From assembly GCF_006149045.1 (NCBI RefSeq), contig NZ_VBSN01000076.1:178091-242090 (forward strand): a stretch of 64,000 bases of DNA. Direction: 5' to 3'. The DNA is from Dyadobacter flavalbus. Lineage in GTDB: Bacteria > Bacteroidota > Bacteroidia > Cytophagales > Spirosomataceae. Below the pieces are notes generated by a model. The model was not told where the DNA came from, made no database searches, and was given only the letters and a program-made list of their open reading frames with translations. Made by a program: the position numbers and the translations under genes. Below are positions 34,330 to 42,426 of the stretch, one piece after another (position 1 is the stretch's first letter; every line of letters starts with the position of its first letter).

Positions 34330-34632
34330 ATGAGTAAAACCAGTAACACTTTAATTGCATTTTTGACCGGCTGTGTCACAGGCGCTGCTTTGGGCATTTT
34401 ATACGCTCCGGATAAAGGAAGAGTGCTGCGCACACAATTAACATACAGATTATCCAAATACCGTGAAAAGCTGGAAGAAGTTGTTCACGATCTGGTCGAC
34501 AAAAAAGACCCGTATGACAGTTCCGCGAGAACAGAAGGCAAAAGAGTTGTGAATGACGCACGCGAGAAGGCAGAAAAATTGCTTGAAGACGTAGACAGGC
34601 TGATGGCGCAGATCAAAGGGCAGACCAACTGA
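34330..34632 (+). CDS. YtxH domain-containing protein
   Basis: A 100-residue small membrane protein. An N-terminal hydrophobic helix (residues 7-26) ends in the characteristic G-I-L-Y-A-P-D-K-G-R motif, then a long amphipathic helix rich in Lys and Glu (residues 40-95). This is the YtxH plan, associated with general stress proteins in Firmicutes and widespread in Bacteroidota with unknown role. It lies between nusB and the DUF1573 lipoprotein, 7 bp from the latter. Confidence 0.9.
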   Translation: MSKTSNTLIAFLTGCVTGAALGILYAPDKGRVLRTQLTYRLSKYREKLEEVVHDLVDKKDPYDSSARTEGKRVVNDAREKAEKLLEDVDRLMAQIKGQTN

Positions 34633-34639
34633 TACTTAC

Positions 34640-35083
34640 ATGAAAAAAATATCCGTTTGTGTATTGCTGGGAATTGCACTGGCTTTTTCCGGCTGCTCAA
34701 AGGTCAGAGACAAGGACAATGCAGAACAGGCAGATTCAAAAATGCCTGTTTTTGCTTTGATTGACAGTTCAGCTTATGATTTTGGCACAATAAAGGAAGG
34801 CGAAGTCATAGAACATGATTTCAAATTCCGGAATGACGGAGAATATCCCTTGATACTTAATAATATCACAACTTCCTGTGGCTGCACTACGCCGGAGTGG
34901 CCCAAGGAACCGATCGGACCAAAACAGACTTCCAGTATCAAAGTCCGGTTTGACAGCAAGAACAAGTCAGGGCCGCAGGTGAAAACCATTACTGTTTATG
35001 CCAACACAGAGCCGGCATATTCGGAACTCCGACTGCGGGGAATCGTTAATTCGGTTCCTGAAACACAGACGAAAGACCATTAA
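34640..35083 (+). CDS. DUF1573 domain lipoprotein
   Basis: The 147-residue product has a lipobox FSGC (Cys19) and one DUF1573 domain (about residues 40-135) with the usual F-G-T-I-K-E-G-E-x-I-E-H-D-F-K-F-R-N segment and the T-S-C-G-C-T-x-P-E-W motif. This is an Ig-like beta-sandwich domain of unknown function, common in Bacteroidota and often encoded next to yajC, as here. It starts 7 bp after the YtxH gene. Confidence 0.92.
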   Translation: MKKISVCVLLGIALAFSGCSKVRDKDNAEQADSKMPVFALIDSSAYDFGTIKEGEVIEHDFKFRNDGEYPLILNNITTSCGCTTPEWPKEPIGPKQTSSIKVRFDSKNKSGPQVKTITVYANTEPAYSELRLRGIVNSVPETQTKDH

Positions 35084-35136
35084 GACCGCAATTATTTCCT
35101 TGACAGGATTCCATATTTACTAATCCATTTATTACA

Positions 35137-35439
35137 ATGAAGTTTTCTCTTTTAGCACAAGCAGCAGCAGGCGGTTCCGAAGCCATGATTTATCAGGTTG
35201 TCATGTGGGTTGGAATTATAGGCGTATTCTACTTTTTTATGATCCGTCCGCAGCAAAAAAAACAGAAGGAGCAAAAAGAGCTTCTGAACAATCTTAAAAA
35301 AGGAGATCAGGTTGTAACAATAGGAGGCATCCACGCCCGGATTTACACCGTTGAAGAAAATACAGTTACGCTGGAACTGGATAAAGGCGTAAAGCTGACG
35401 GTTGATAAATCCGCAGTTTCACGTACCATAGCAGGATAA
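35137..35439 (+). CDS. yajC: Preprotein translocase subunit YajC
   Basis: A 100-residue single-pass inner-membrane protein of the SecDF-YajC complex. The membrane helix (about residues 14-33) is followed by the family motif F-F-M-I-R-P-Q-Q-K-K-Q-K-E and by G-D-x-V-V-T-I-G-G-I-H-A near residue 62. It assists the Sec translocon. Placed between DUF1573 and the YbbR-like gene, an order frequent in Bacteroidota. Confidence 0.96.
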   Translation: MKFSLLAQAAAGGSEAMIYQVVMWVGIIGVFYFFMIRPQQKKQKEQKELLNNLKKGDQVVTIGGIHARIYTVEENTVTLELDKGVKLTVDKSAVSRTIAG

Positions 35440-35540
35440 TTGCCTGTTATAAGTATTTGTTTGTTACTTTAAGGTTTTAGTAAGTAATAAGTAAATAAAG
35501 AACGGCATACATTTTGAAGTGTGTGTAAATTAAAATTGCT

Positions 35541-36233
35541 GTGAGTAACGTTCCACCAAACCAAAACAAAATCAAAACTTTCCTTGGATGCTTTCTGGCA
35601 GCATCATTCTTTTGGTTGATGAACGTCCTGAATAAGGACAATTACTCTATAAAGCTCAATTATCCGCTTGCCATAGAGTACGATAACTCGGCATTTGTAC
35701 CGATGCAGCCTTTGCCGAAAAGGATTTCGGTAAATGTTTCCGGCGACGGTTGGAGCCTGCTTCAGAAATCATGGCTGAATTTCAATGCCAATCCGGTTGT
35801 TTATAAAGTACTCAATCCCAACGAAGCCAGTTTTATCAATTCGACGACACTGACGGATCAGATCACAGAATTGTTCCCAAACCTGCATGTCAATTACGTT
35901 GTCGCCGATACTTTCGAGCTGAATTTTGAACGCAAGATCCGGAAAATTATTCCGATTCGTGTGGACAGTGCAGGGATCAACATCCGGGAAGGTTACGTTA
36001 TCTCAAGTATAATCAACGTTTCGCCTTCTCTGATTTCCGTGGACGGTCCTGTGTCGCTGATCCGGTCCTATCCGGATACCATCCGTATTTCTGTTCCTGT
36101 TCCGAAAATCCAGAATAATTTTGACGAAAGCCTGCCCATACCTTTGCCGGTTTCGCCTCTGGTGGAAGTAAGCCACAGGGATGTTTACATCAGTTTTGAG
36201 GTTGCACAATACCTGAATGCCGTTCCTCAGTAA
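35541..36233 (+). CDS. YbbR-like domain protein (CdaR-related)
   Basis: A 230-residue membrane-anchored protein. One hydrophobic helix (about residues 13-29, F-L-G-C-F-L-A-A-S-F-F-W-L-M-N) is followed by extracytoplasmic YbbR-type beta modules with P-K-R-I-S-V-N-V-S-G near residue 58 and an internal repeat around I-R-V-D-S-A-G-I and V-D-G-P-V-S-L-I. YbbR/CdaR proteins regulate diadenylate cyclase in Firmicutes; here no cdaA gene is adjacent, so that role is only a family link. The start is a GTG at 35541. It lies 41 bp before coaE. Confidence 0.85.
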   Translation: MSNVPPNQNKIKTFLGCFLAASFFWLMNVLNKDNYSIKLNYPLAIEYDNSAFVPMQPLPKRISVNVSGDGWSLLQKSWLNFNANPVVYKVLNPNEASFINSTTLTDQITELFPNLHVNYVVADTFELNFERKIRKIIPIRVDSAGINIREGYVISSIINVSPSLISVDGPVSLIRSYPDTIRISVPVPKIQNNFDESLPIPLPVSPLVEVSHRDVYISFEVAQYLNAVPQ

Positions 36234-36274
36234 CAAATCAGGAAGTTTATTTAAATACATTCATTGCCAGACTG

Positions 36275-36883
36275 ATGTCACAAGCTCTTCAGATCGGGGT
36301 TACCGGAGGAATCGGTTCAGGTAAAAGCATGGTCTGCCGGCTGTTTTCCTGCCTGGGTATTCCTGTTTACAGCGCCGACAGCCGTGCCAAATGGCTGACC
36401 AACCACGATCCGGTTATCCGGGAAAAAGTAACCGCACTGCTCGGCCCGCAGGCTTATAATGAATCGGGCATTTACAATACGGCATATGTAGCGCCGCTTG
36501 TCTTCAGTAATGAAGCTTTGCTTAAAGAACTGAATGCCATTATACATCCGGTTGTCATGAGCGATACCGAAAGCTGGGTTTATCAGCACTCCGATTCACC
36601 GTATGTGATCAAGGAAGCGGCCATCATGAATGCAGCCGGGGATAAAAATACGCTGGATTACGTCATTGTCGTTGAAGCGCCGGTTTCGTTAAGAATCAGC
36701 CGGATATTAAGCCGCGACAACCGCAGTGAAAAGGAAATCAGCGCCATTATAGAAAGACAGGTTTCAGATGAAAAACGCAGGGAAATTGCGGATTTTACGG
36801 TTATCAATGATGAAACAACTGCTTTGATACCGCAGATTATGAAGCTGCACCGTATTTTTATGAATGGTAAAAACGCCGGTTAA
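36275..36883 (+). CDS. coaE: Dephospho-CoA kinase
   Basis: A 202-residue P-loop kinase that carries out the last step of coenzyme A synthesis, ATP-dependent phosphorylation of the ribose of dephospho-CoA. Walker A is G-x-T-G-G-I-G-S-G-K-S (residues 8-18), followed by D-A/S-D-x-x-A-K in S-A-D-S-R-A-K, and the I-H-P-V-V motif near residue 90 and R-I-L-S-R-D-N lid near 145. Standard length. Its stop codon overlaps the convergent dnaX stop by three bases. Confidence 0.96.
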   Translation: MSQALQIGVTGGIGSGKSMVCRLFSCLGIPVYSADSRAKWLTNHDPVIREKVTALLGPQAYNESGIYNTAYVAPLVFSNEALLKELNAIIHPVVMSDTESWVYQHSDSPYVIKEAAIMNAAGDKNTLDYVIVVEAPVSLRISRILSRDNRSEKEISAIIERQVSDEKRREIADFTVINDETTALIPQIMKLHRIFMNGKNAG

Positions 36884-38709
36884 AAATCCACATCCAGCCC
36901 CAGCGCTTGCTTTAATTCCAGCAGATACGGATTTTTTTCAGCCATATAATTGAATTTTTCGGCCGGCGTGTAAGGCAGTCTGTTTACTTCCTGCGGAGCT
37001 ACACGCGGGTTTATATCCAGATCGGGCGCATCCAGTCTGCTTTTCAGAAAACCCATCAGATCATAACGCGCATTCTGAAGTGCTTCCAATTGATGCGTAT
37101 TGTCCAGCGCAATTTCAATCGTTTTTCCATTCAGCGAAAATCCCTTGTTCAACGTGATTTCTTCAGTTGTCGAATTTCCGGCCTGTTTTCGCTTTTCTGC
37201 AAATTGAAACCATGCAGTCTGCAGGCTTTCCAGCGTAAGTGCTTCTTTCCTTGCATGGCTGACAGGCGTTTCCGCTTGTGGTTTAACCACCGTTTCCTTT
37301 GCCGGACCGGAAGGCGGAGCGGTCATGCTGAGCGGAACAGTATTCTTTAACCGGGAAGGCGCAGAGGCAGCCTGAGAAGGCTGGGCCGCATTAGGCTGGG
37401 CCGCATTAGGCTGAGCCGCAGTCGGCTGGGCCGCAGTCGGCTGGGCCGCATTAGGCCGGGCCGAACTTTGCTGGACGGACTGTGTATTTCCATCCGGCGA
37501 AGTTCCGGTACTCCTGTTTTCAGAATTGACCGGAGTTGCTGTGGTTACAGGCTGTGGCTCAACTTTTTTTTTTGCCGTTTCATCAACGGCTGGCAGTGAG
37601 TCAAGATGAAGTATTCCGGGCAGATTGGCCAGCTTCATCAGACAAAGCTCAACGTGCAGACGCTGGTTTTTGGCTGACTTGTAATTGATATCGCATTGGC
37701 CCGCAATGCTGAGCGCAGACAGCAAAAAACTCATTTCGGACAAAGCGGATTGCTCCACATATTTCCTTTCGGCAGATTCTGAAACCTGTAAAAGCGTAAC
37801 CGTAGCAGGATCTTTGCAGACCAGCAGATTTCGGAAATGTTCCAGAAGCCCGACAACAAACAAATGCCCGTCAAAACCTTTTCTCAGGATTTCATCAAAA
37901 AGAACCAGTGAACGCGCAATGCTGCCCGAAGTAAGCGCATCCGTTATTTTGAAATAATAGTCATAATCCAAGATATGCAGGTTTTCAAGAACGGATTCGT
38001 AAGTAAGCCGGTTATCCGTTGAAAACGTCACATTCAGGTCGAACATGGAAAGCGCGTCGCGCAGACCGCCATCGGCTTTTTGTCCGATCAGTTCCAATGC
38101 TTCTTTCTCCGTTGCAATGCCTTCTTTCCTTGCGATATCGGCCAGATGATGCGCAATGTCTTTGGGCTGAATGCGGTTGAAGTCAAAAATCTGGCAGCGT
38201 GATAAAATCGTCGGCAGGATCTTATGCTTTTCCGTTGTGGCCAGAATAAAAATGGCGTATCCGGGCGGTTCTTCCAGCGTTTTCAGGAAAGCATTGAAAG
38301 CAGCCTGCGAAAGCATGTGAACCTCGTCAATGATATAGATTTTATATTTCCCGGTCTGAGGCGGATAACGAACCTGATCGATGAGGTTTCTGATGTCTTC
38401 TACCGAATTGTTGGAAGCGGCATCCAGTTCATGAATATTGAAAGACGCGTTGTTCTGGAAACTGATGCAGGATTCGCATTCTCCGCAGGCTTCCACATCG
38501 TCGCCCAGGTTCTGGCAGTTGATCGTTTTGGCAAGGATCCGGGCACAGGTCGTTTTTCCAACTCCGCGCGGCCCGCAGAAAAGAAAAGCCTGCGCAAGGT
38601 GATTGGTTCTTATTGCATTTTTTAAAGTAGTCGTAATGTGTGATTGTCCAACCACCGAATCAAAGGTGACGGGACGGTACTTCCTGGCCGAAACAACAAA
38701 ATTATCCAT
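36880..38709 (-). CDS. dnaX: DNA polymerase III subunits gamma/tau
   Basis: The 609-residue product is the clamp-loader ATPase. Walker A is G-P-R-G-V-G-K-T-T near residue 45, a four-cysteine zinc module follows (C-Q-N...C-G-E-C-E-S-C), Walker B is I-I-D-E-V-H-M-L, and sensor 1/SRC is L-S-R-C. Domain III ends near residue 350. An A10 run encodes Lys380-Lys382; a -1 shift there leads to a stop two codons later. It is followed by a Pro/Ala/Gln-rich linker with a 15-bp tandem repeat and a tau-specific C-terminal region (about 480-609). The start MDNFVVSARKYRP at 38709 is the usual DnaX start; upstream in-frame codons lack conservation. Confidence 0.95.
   Translation of the reverse strand: MDNFVVSARKYRPVTFDSVVGQSHITTTLKNAIRTNHLAQAFLFCGPRGVGKTTCARILAKTINCQNLGDDVEACGECESCISFQNNASFNIHELDAASNNSVEDIRNLIDQVRYPPQTGKYKIYIIDEVHMLSQAAFNAFLKTLEEPPGYAIFILATTEKHKILPTILSRCQIFDFNRIQPKDIAHHLADIARKEGIATEKEALELIGQKADGGLRDALSMFDLNVTFSTDNRLTYESVLENLHILDYDYYFKITDALTSGSIARSLVLFDEILRKGFDGHLFVVGLLEHFRNLLVCKDPATVTLLQVSESAERKYVEQSALSEMSFLLSALSIAGQCDINYKSAKNQRLHVELCLMKLANLPGILHLDSLPAVDETAKKKVEPQPVTTATPVNSENRSTGTSPDGNTQSVQQSSARPNAAQPTAAQPTAAQPNAAQPNAAQPSQAASAPSRLKNTVPLSMTAPPSGPAKETVVKPQAETPVSHARKEALTLESLQTAWFQFAEKRKQAGNSTTEEITLNKGFSLNGKTIEIALDNTHQLEALQNARYDLMGFLKSRLDAPDLDINPRVAPQEVNRLPYTPAEKFNYMAEKNPYLLELKQALGLDVDF
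37379..37462. repeat. 15-bp tandem repeat in the dnaX linker
   Basis: Five full copies and part of a sixth of GGCTGGGCCGCATTA (plus strand, with a TTA/GTC variant) encode repeated Ala-Ala-Gln-Pro-Asn/Thr on the minus strand. The units keep the frame, so copy number changes would lengthen or shorten the linker without a frameshift. Confidence 0.9.
37564..37573 (-). promoter_or_regulatory. A10 slippery run in dnaX (possible programmed frameshift)
   Basis: On the coding strand the codons are GCA AAA AAA AAA GTT GAG. A -1 ribosomal shift or one inserted A at transcription gives AAA AGT TGA, i.e. Lys-Ser-stop, ending the chain at 383 residues. A one-A deletion also stops after a few codons. A 6-bp complementary pair (TCCGGT at 37504-37509, ACCGGA at 37529-37534) lies downstream in the mRNA, only weakly supporting a stimulatory hairpin. 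Confidence 0.6.
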
Positions 38710-38744
38710 GGTGCAAGTTACTTCCATGCACTGGAATTTCAAAG

Positions 38745-39584
38745 CTACTTTTTCTGTACAAGCGGGTAAACACGGACGTAATCCACTTCCATTTTCTGCG
38801 GGAAAATACTGTCATCCACACCTTTCTGTCCGCCCCAGCTGCCTCCGACAGCAATATTCAGGATGATGTGAAAAGGTTTGTCAAAAGGCCATTCCTGCCA
38901 TTGGTATGCGTTTTCCTTTGTAAATCTGAAATACTCCTTTCCGTCTGCCAGAATGGAAATATAGTCCGGCGTCCATTCCCATGCATAAATGTGAAAAGCT
39001 TCGGATGCGTTTTCGACCATGATATTGTTGCCTTTGTTGGTACCGATCGAATGATTAAATGCCTTGGTATGAATGTTGCCGTGAACGCGGTTCTGGTCAA
39101 ATCCGACGTGTTCCATGATGTCGATTTCACCGTTATCCGGCCAGCCTTTGTTGCCGTAATTATTTTCGCTGGCCAGCATCCAGATCGCAGGCCACGTGCC
39201 GCGGCCTTTTGGAAGACGGGCTTTTATCTCGAATTTTCCATAGAGAAAATCGCCTTTGCCTTTTGAAACCAGCCGGGCGGAACTGTAATCGGCTTTTCCG
39301 GATTTTTCCTTCAATGCCTCAATAACAAGCTGTCCGTTTTCAACTCTTGCATTTTCCGTTTTGTCCGTATAATCTTCCAGTTCCTTGTTTCCCCAGCCGT
39401 GATCGCCCAGGTTGTAGCTCCACTTTGCGGGATCAGGCTTTCCTGAATAGTCAAATTCATCCTGCCAGGAAGGCGTGGTTGCAAATGTGTATTGCGGAGC
39501 AGCCGGCATGTTTTGCGAGCAGCCCGAAAATGCAATGAAAAATACATACAGGAAAGATCCAAAAAAGGGCGCGGTTCTAGGCAT
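38745..39584 (-). CDS. GH16-family glycoside hydrolase lipoprotein (beta-glucanase-like)
   Basis: A 279-residue lipoprotein (lipobox FSGC, Cys22). The rest is one GH16 jelly-roll domain with the catalytic motif G-E-I-D-I-M-E-H (nucleophile Glu153, Asp155, acid/base Glu158), preceded by W-P-A-I-W-M-L-A and followed by H-I-I-L-N-I-A-V-G-G-S-W. The GEIDIMEH form with the extra Met is that of laminarinases and related endo-beta-1,3(4)-glucanases of subfamily 3; agarases and carrageenases are less likely. It acts on beta-glucans outside the cell (inference). It is not in a polysaccharide-utilisation locus here; its neighbours are dnaX and a GSCFA protein. Confidence 0.94.
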   Translation of the reverse strand: MPRTAPFFGSFLYVFFIAFSGCSQNMPAAPQYTFATTPSWQDEFDYSGKPDPAKWSYNLGDHGWGNKELEDYTDKTENARVENGQLVIEALKEKSGKADYSSARLVSKGKGDFLYGKFEIKARLPKGRGTWPAIWMLASENNYGNKGWPDNGEIDIMEHVGFDQNRVHGNIHTKAFNHSIGTNKGNNIMVENASEAFHIYAWEWTPDYISILADGKEYFRFTKENAYQWQEWPFDKPFHIILNIAVGGSWGGQKGVDDSIFPQKMEVDYVRVYPLVQKK

Positions 39585-39682
39585 TTCAGGTCCGGATTAA
39601 AATTTAAACACATATTATTATCAATATTATCACTTTCTGCGGATTTTCGAAATCGTAACAAGTGCTTACTGCTTAATTCCGT

Positions 39683-39690
39683 TAATTTTG
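39683..39690 (+). promoter_or_regulatory. Predicted -7 element of the GSCFA gene
   Basis: TAATTTTG fits TAnnTTTG and lies 26 bp before the ATG at 39717. No -33 element recognised. Confidence 0.4.
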
Positions 39691-39716
39691 TATTACCCAT
39701 TTTTTTAATGAATTGA

Positions 39717-40721
39717 ATGAAGCAGATTAAATTAAGTACCGAAGTCAGCATAATTCCCTCCGAATGGAAGATCAGTCATAATTCGAAAGTACTTACCATA
39801 GGCTCCTGTTTTGCAGATGTGCTTGGCAGGCAGCTGAGTGATTATAAATTTCCCGTTCTCAATAATCCGCTCGGGAACGTATTCAACCCTTTGGCAATCA
39901 CACGCATACTGGACAGTGCGCTGGATGGAAAACTGCCGAATCCGGCTTTGTATATCCAGGATTCCGACCACATCTGGTTTCATCATGATTTTCATTCGTC
40001 GCAATGGAGCCATGACAGGAAAGATCTGGAAATGAAACTGATAGGAAAGCTGAACACAGTCAGGGAATTTCTGAAAAGCTCGGATATCCTGGTCATTACG
40101 CTGGGAACAGCTTATGCTTACAGGCACCGCCAGTCGAACATGATCGTAGGCAATTGTCATAAAATGCCCGGCGATAGTTTTGTGAAGGAACTTTTGCATC
40201 CCGATCAGGTGAATATGGCGCTGGAACAGCTTATTCTCAAATTGCAGCCTTTTCAGAGGAACCTACGGATTGTTCTTACTGTCAGCCCGGTTCGTCATAC
40301 GCGGGATACCCTGCCGCTGAATCAGGTCAGCAAATCCACTTTAAGGCTCGTTTGCCACAGGCTATCGGAGAAATTCAAACAGGTCGAATATTTTCCTTCC
40401 TACGAAATCATGATTGACGAACTGCGCGATTACCGGTTTTATGAAGAAGATCTTATCCATCCGAACCGAACTGCAGAGGATATCATCCTGAATGCTTTTG
40501 CGCGCGCTTTTATTGATACCGGTTCACTTGCTTTCATGAAGGAATGGGATGCCATCCGCCAGATGATGCTGCACCGGCCCATGCACGGCCTGACCAAAAG
40601 CCAGCTGCGACTGCTGCAATCCATTCATGCCAAACTGCGGGCTATTTCGGAGAATACAGACGTTTCTTCTGAACTGCGTGAAATTGAGAAGAGAATTCAG
40701 GAATTTTCGCACCTGCAATAA
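39717..40721 (+). CDS. GSCFA domain-containing protein (SGNH-like)
   Basis: The 334-residue protein has the signature I-G-S-C-F-A-D near residue 27, where Ser-Cys replaces the GDS motif of SGNH hydrolases. Other family blocks are N-P-L-G-N-V-F-N-P near residue 50, L-x-I-T-L-G-T-A-Y-A-Y near 125, T-V-S-P-V-R-H-T near 182 and Y-E-E-D-L-I-H-P-N-R near 241. GSCFA proteins are common in Bacteroidota and Proteobacteria; the activity is undetermined but the fold suggests an esterase or acyltransferase. It has no signal peptide, so it is probably cytoplasmic. It stands as a single gene. Confidence 0.9.
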   Translation: MKQIKLSTEVSIIPSEWKISHNSKVLTIGSCFADVLGRQLSDYKFPVLNNPLGNVFNPLAITRILDSALDGKLPNPALYIQDSDHIWFHHDFHSSQWSHDRKDLEMKLIGKLNTVREFLKSSDILVITLGTAYAYRHRQSNMIVGNCHKMPGDSFVKELLHPDQVNMALEQLILKLQPFQRNLRIVLTVSPVRHTRDTLPLNQVSKSTLRLVCHRLSEKFKQVEYFPSYEIMIDELRDYRFYEEDLIHPNRTAEDIILNAFARAFIDTGSLAFMKEWDAIRQMMLHRPMHGLTKSQLRLLQSIHAKLRAISENTDVSSELREIEKRIQEFSHLQ

Positions 40722-40836
40722 ACTCATTGAGGATATTTGGTGTTGAAAACATATAACAGTTCAAGGTATTTTTTAAGTAAGGCAATCGGGATTAAGGCGC
40801 GGCCGTAAATCATTCAAATTGCCCAAATCCGCTACA

Positions 40837-41943
40837 ATGGGAGAATTTACAATCAATAAGGAAAAAGTACTGCAGGCCCTGAGCACTGTGGAAGAGCCTG
40901 ATCTGAAAAGGGATCTGGTGACACTCGGTATGATTCAGGATATTGAAATAGGAATAAATCAGGTCAGTTTTACGGTTGTGCTTACAACACCGGCCTGCCC
41001 TTTGAAAGAATTGATCAGAAGAAACTGTGAAGCTGCAATCCACGAACATCTGAGTCCGGATGTGGAAGTGAATATCAAGCTGATTGCCAATGTAACGTCT
41101 ACACGGGACGCCGGCCCGATGATCCCGGGTGTTAAAAACGTAATTGCCATTTCGTCCGGAAAAGGCGGAGTCGGAAAATCGACCGTAACGGCAAATCTGG
41201 CCGTGGCACTGCACCGTTCAGGCGCCAAAGTAGGGATTATCGATGCGGACATTTCAGGGCCTTCGATTCCGGTTATGTTCGGTGCGGAAAACATGCAGCC
41301 GACCATTACGCCGAAAGACGGCAAAAATTACATTAACCCGATCCGCCAGTACGGAATCAAAATGATTTCCATTGGTTTCCTTACACCGCCCGACAGTGCG
41401 ATTGTGTGGCGCGGCCCGATGGCAAGCCAGGCTTTGAAGCAGTTTTTCGGGGATACGGACTGGGGCGAACTGGATTATCTTCTGATTGACCTTCCGCCCG
41501 GAACCAGCGATATTCATCTTACGCTTGTACAAACGGTGCCCGTTACAGGTGCTGTGATCGTTACAACGCCTCAGAAAGTTGCGCTGGCCGATGCGTCCAA
41601 AGGAATGGCGATGTTCAGGCAGCCGCAGATCAATGTTCCGATCCTTGGCGTAGTGGAAAATATGTCTTGGTTTACTCCGGAGGAGTTACCTGAACATCAG
41701 TATTTTATTTTCGGCAAAGGCGGCGGCCAGTCACTGGCGGATAAGTTTGACGTGCCTTTGCTGGGTCAAATACCTTTGGTTCAGGGAATACGCGAGTCCG
41801 GCGATGAAGGCCGTCCGGCAGTTATGAATGTAAATCCGATTGTAAATGATGCTTTCAGAGATGCAGCAGAATCGCTTGCACAGCAGGTAGCCATCCGAAA
41901 TGCTTCCAGAGAGAAAACACGGCCGGTAGAAATTCAGGTTTGA
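40837..41943 (+). CDS. mrp: Mrp/NBP35-type P-loop ATPase (Fe-S cluster carrier family)
   Basis: A 368-residue protein. Residues about 5-85 form a MIP18/DUF59 domain (V-L-Q-A-L-S-T-V-E-E-P-D, then C-P-L-K near 52), followed by a ParA/MinD-like ATPase with deviant Walker A S-G-K-G-G-V-G-K-S-T near residue 108, a switch region D-I-S-G-P-S-I-P, and L-I-D-L-P-P-G-T-S-D. Mrp/ApbC proteins bind and transfer Fe-S clusters. In the C-terminal part, the E-N-M-S segment continues W-F-T-P-E-E-L-P-E-H-Q with no CxxC pair where many Mrp proteins have one. The ATG at 40837 is preferred over a TTG six codons upstream. An NFU gene follows 66 bp later. Confidence 0.93.
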   Translation: MGEFTINKEKVLQALSTVEEPDLKRDLVTLGMIQDIEIGINQVSFTVVLTTPACPLKELIRRNCEAAIHEHLSPDVEVNIKLIANVTSTRDAGPMIPGVKNVIAISSGKGGVGKSTVTANLAVALHRSGAKVGIIDADISGPSIPVMFGAENMQPTITPKDGKNYINPIRQYGIKMISIGFLTPPDSAIVWRGPMASQALKQFFGDTDWGELDYLLIDLPPGTSDIHLTLVQTVPVTGAVIVTTPQKVALADASKGMAMFRQPQINVPILGVVENMSWFTPEELPEHQYFIFGKGGGQSLADKFDVPLLGQIPLVQGIRESGDEGRPAVMNVNPIVNDAFRDAAESLAQQVAIRNASREKTRPVEIQV

Positions 41944-42009
41944 TATAACCGGCAAAAGATTTGATTTTTTGAACATAATCTTGCATCTTAGCGAACATAC
42001 TTTTTTATA

Positions 42010-42267
42010 ATGGATTCAAAAGAAAAAACAATAGAACTTATCGAGCAGGCACTCGATTCGGTACGTCCTTATTTGCATGCAGATGGCGGAGATGTCAAAT
42101 TCATTGAACTGACTGATGATCTGACTGTGAAACTGGAACTGCAGGGATCCTGCCAAAGCTGCCCAATGAGTGCAATGACTTTCCGCGCCGGCCTTGAAGA
42201 ATCGATCCGCAAGGCAGTTCCTCATGTCAACCGCGTCGTGTCGGTCAATGTACCCGCTCTTGCCTGA
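42010..42267 (+). CDS. NifU C-terminal domain (NFU) Fe-S scaffold/carrier
   Basis: The 85-residue protein is a single NFU domain. The hallmark C-Q-S-C-P-M-S (CxxC near residues 49-52) binds a bridged 4Fe-4S cluster, and the preceding H-A-D-G-G-D-V motif is typical. It follows mrp by 66 bp and ends at a strong terminator, so the pair probably forms one Fe-S delivery unit. A near-match to the -7 consensus (TAATCTTG) lies in the gap, so it may also have its own promoter. Confidence 0.94.
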   Translation: MDSKEKTIELIEQALDSVRPYLHADGGDVKFIELTDDLTVKLELQGSCQSCPMSAMTFRAGLEESIRKAVPHVNRVVSVNVPALA

Positions 42268-42296
42268 TTCAGCATCGTATCATACCAATTTCAACC

Positions 42297-42328
42297 AAAG
42301 CAGTTTTCTTTCCGGAAACTGCTTTTTT
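42297..42328 (+). terminator. Intrinsic terminator of mrp-nfu
   Basis: A 10-bp stem (AAAGCAGTTT at 42297-42306 with AAACTGCTTT at 42316-42325) followed by a T-run to 42328. Confidence 0.85.
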
Positions 42329-42426
42329 GTTTAAAAAACAGGCCGTACTTCTTGCAGAAATTGATTCCTCCCGTTTAGTGACTTATATTGCGGGTAAGAT
42401 TTGAATGCATTAATCAGAATTAAAAC

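Noticed and set aside
37379..37462. Regular repeat considered as a CRISPR array
   Set aside because: Units are only 15 bp, contiguous with no spacers, and in frame within dnaX.
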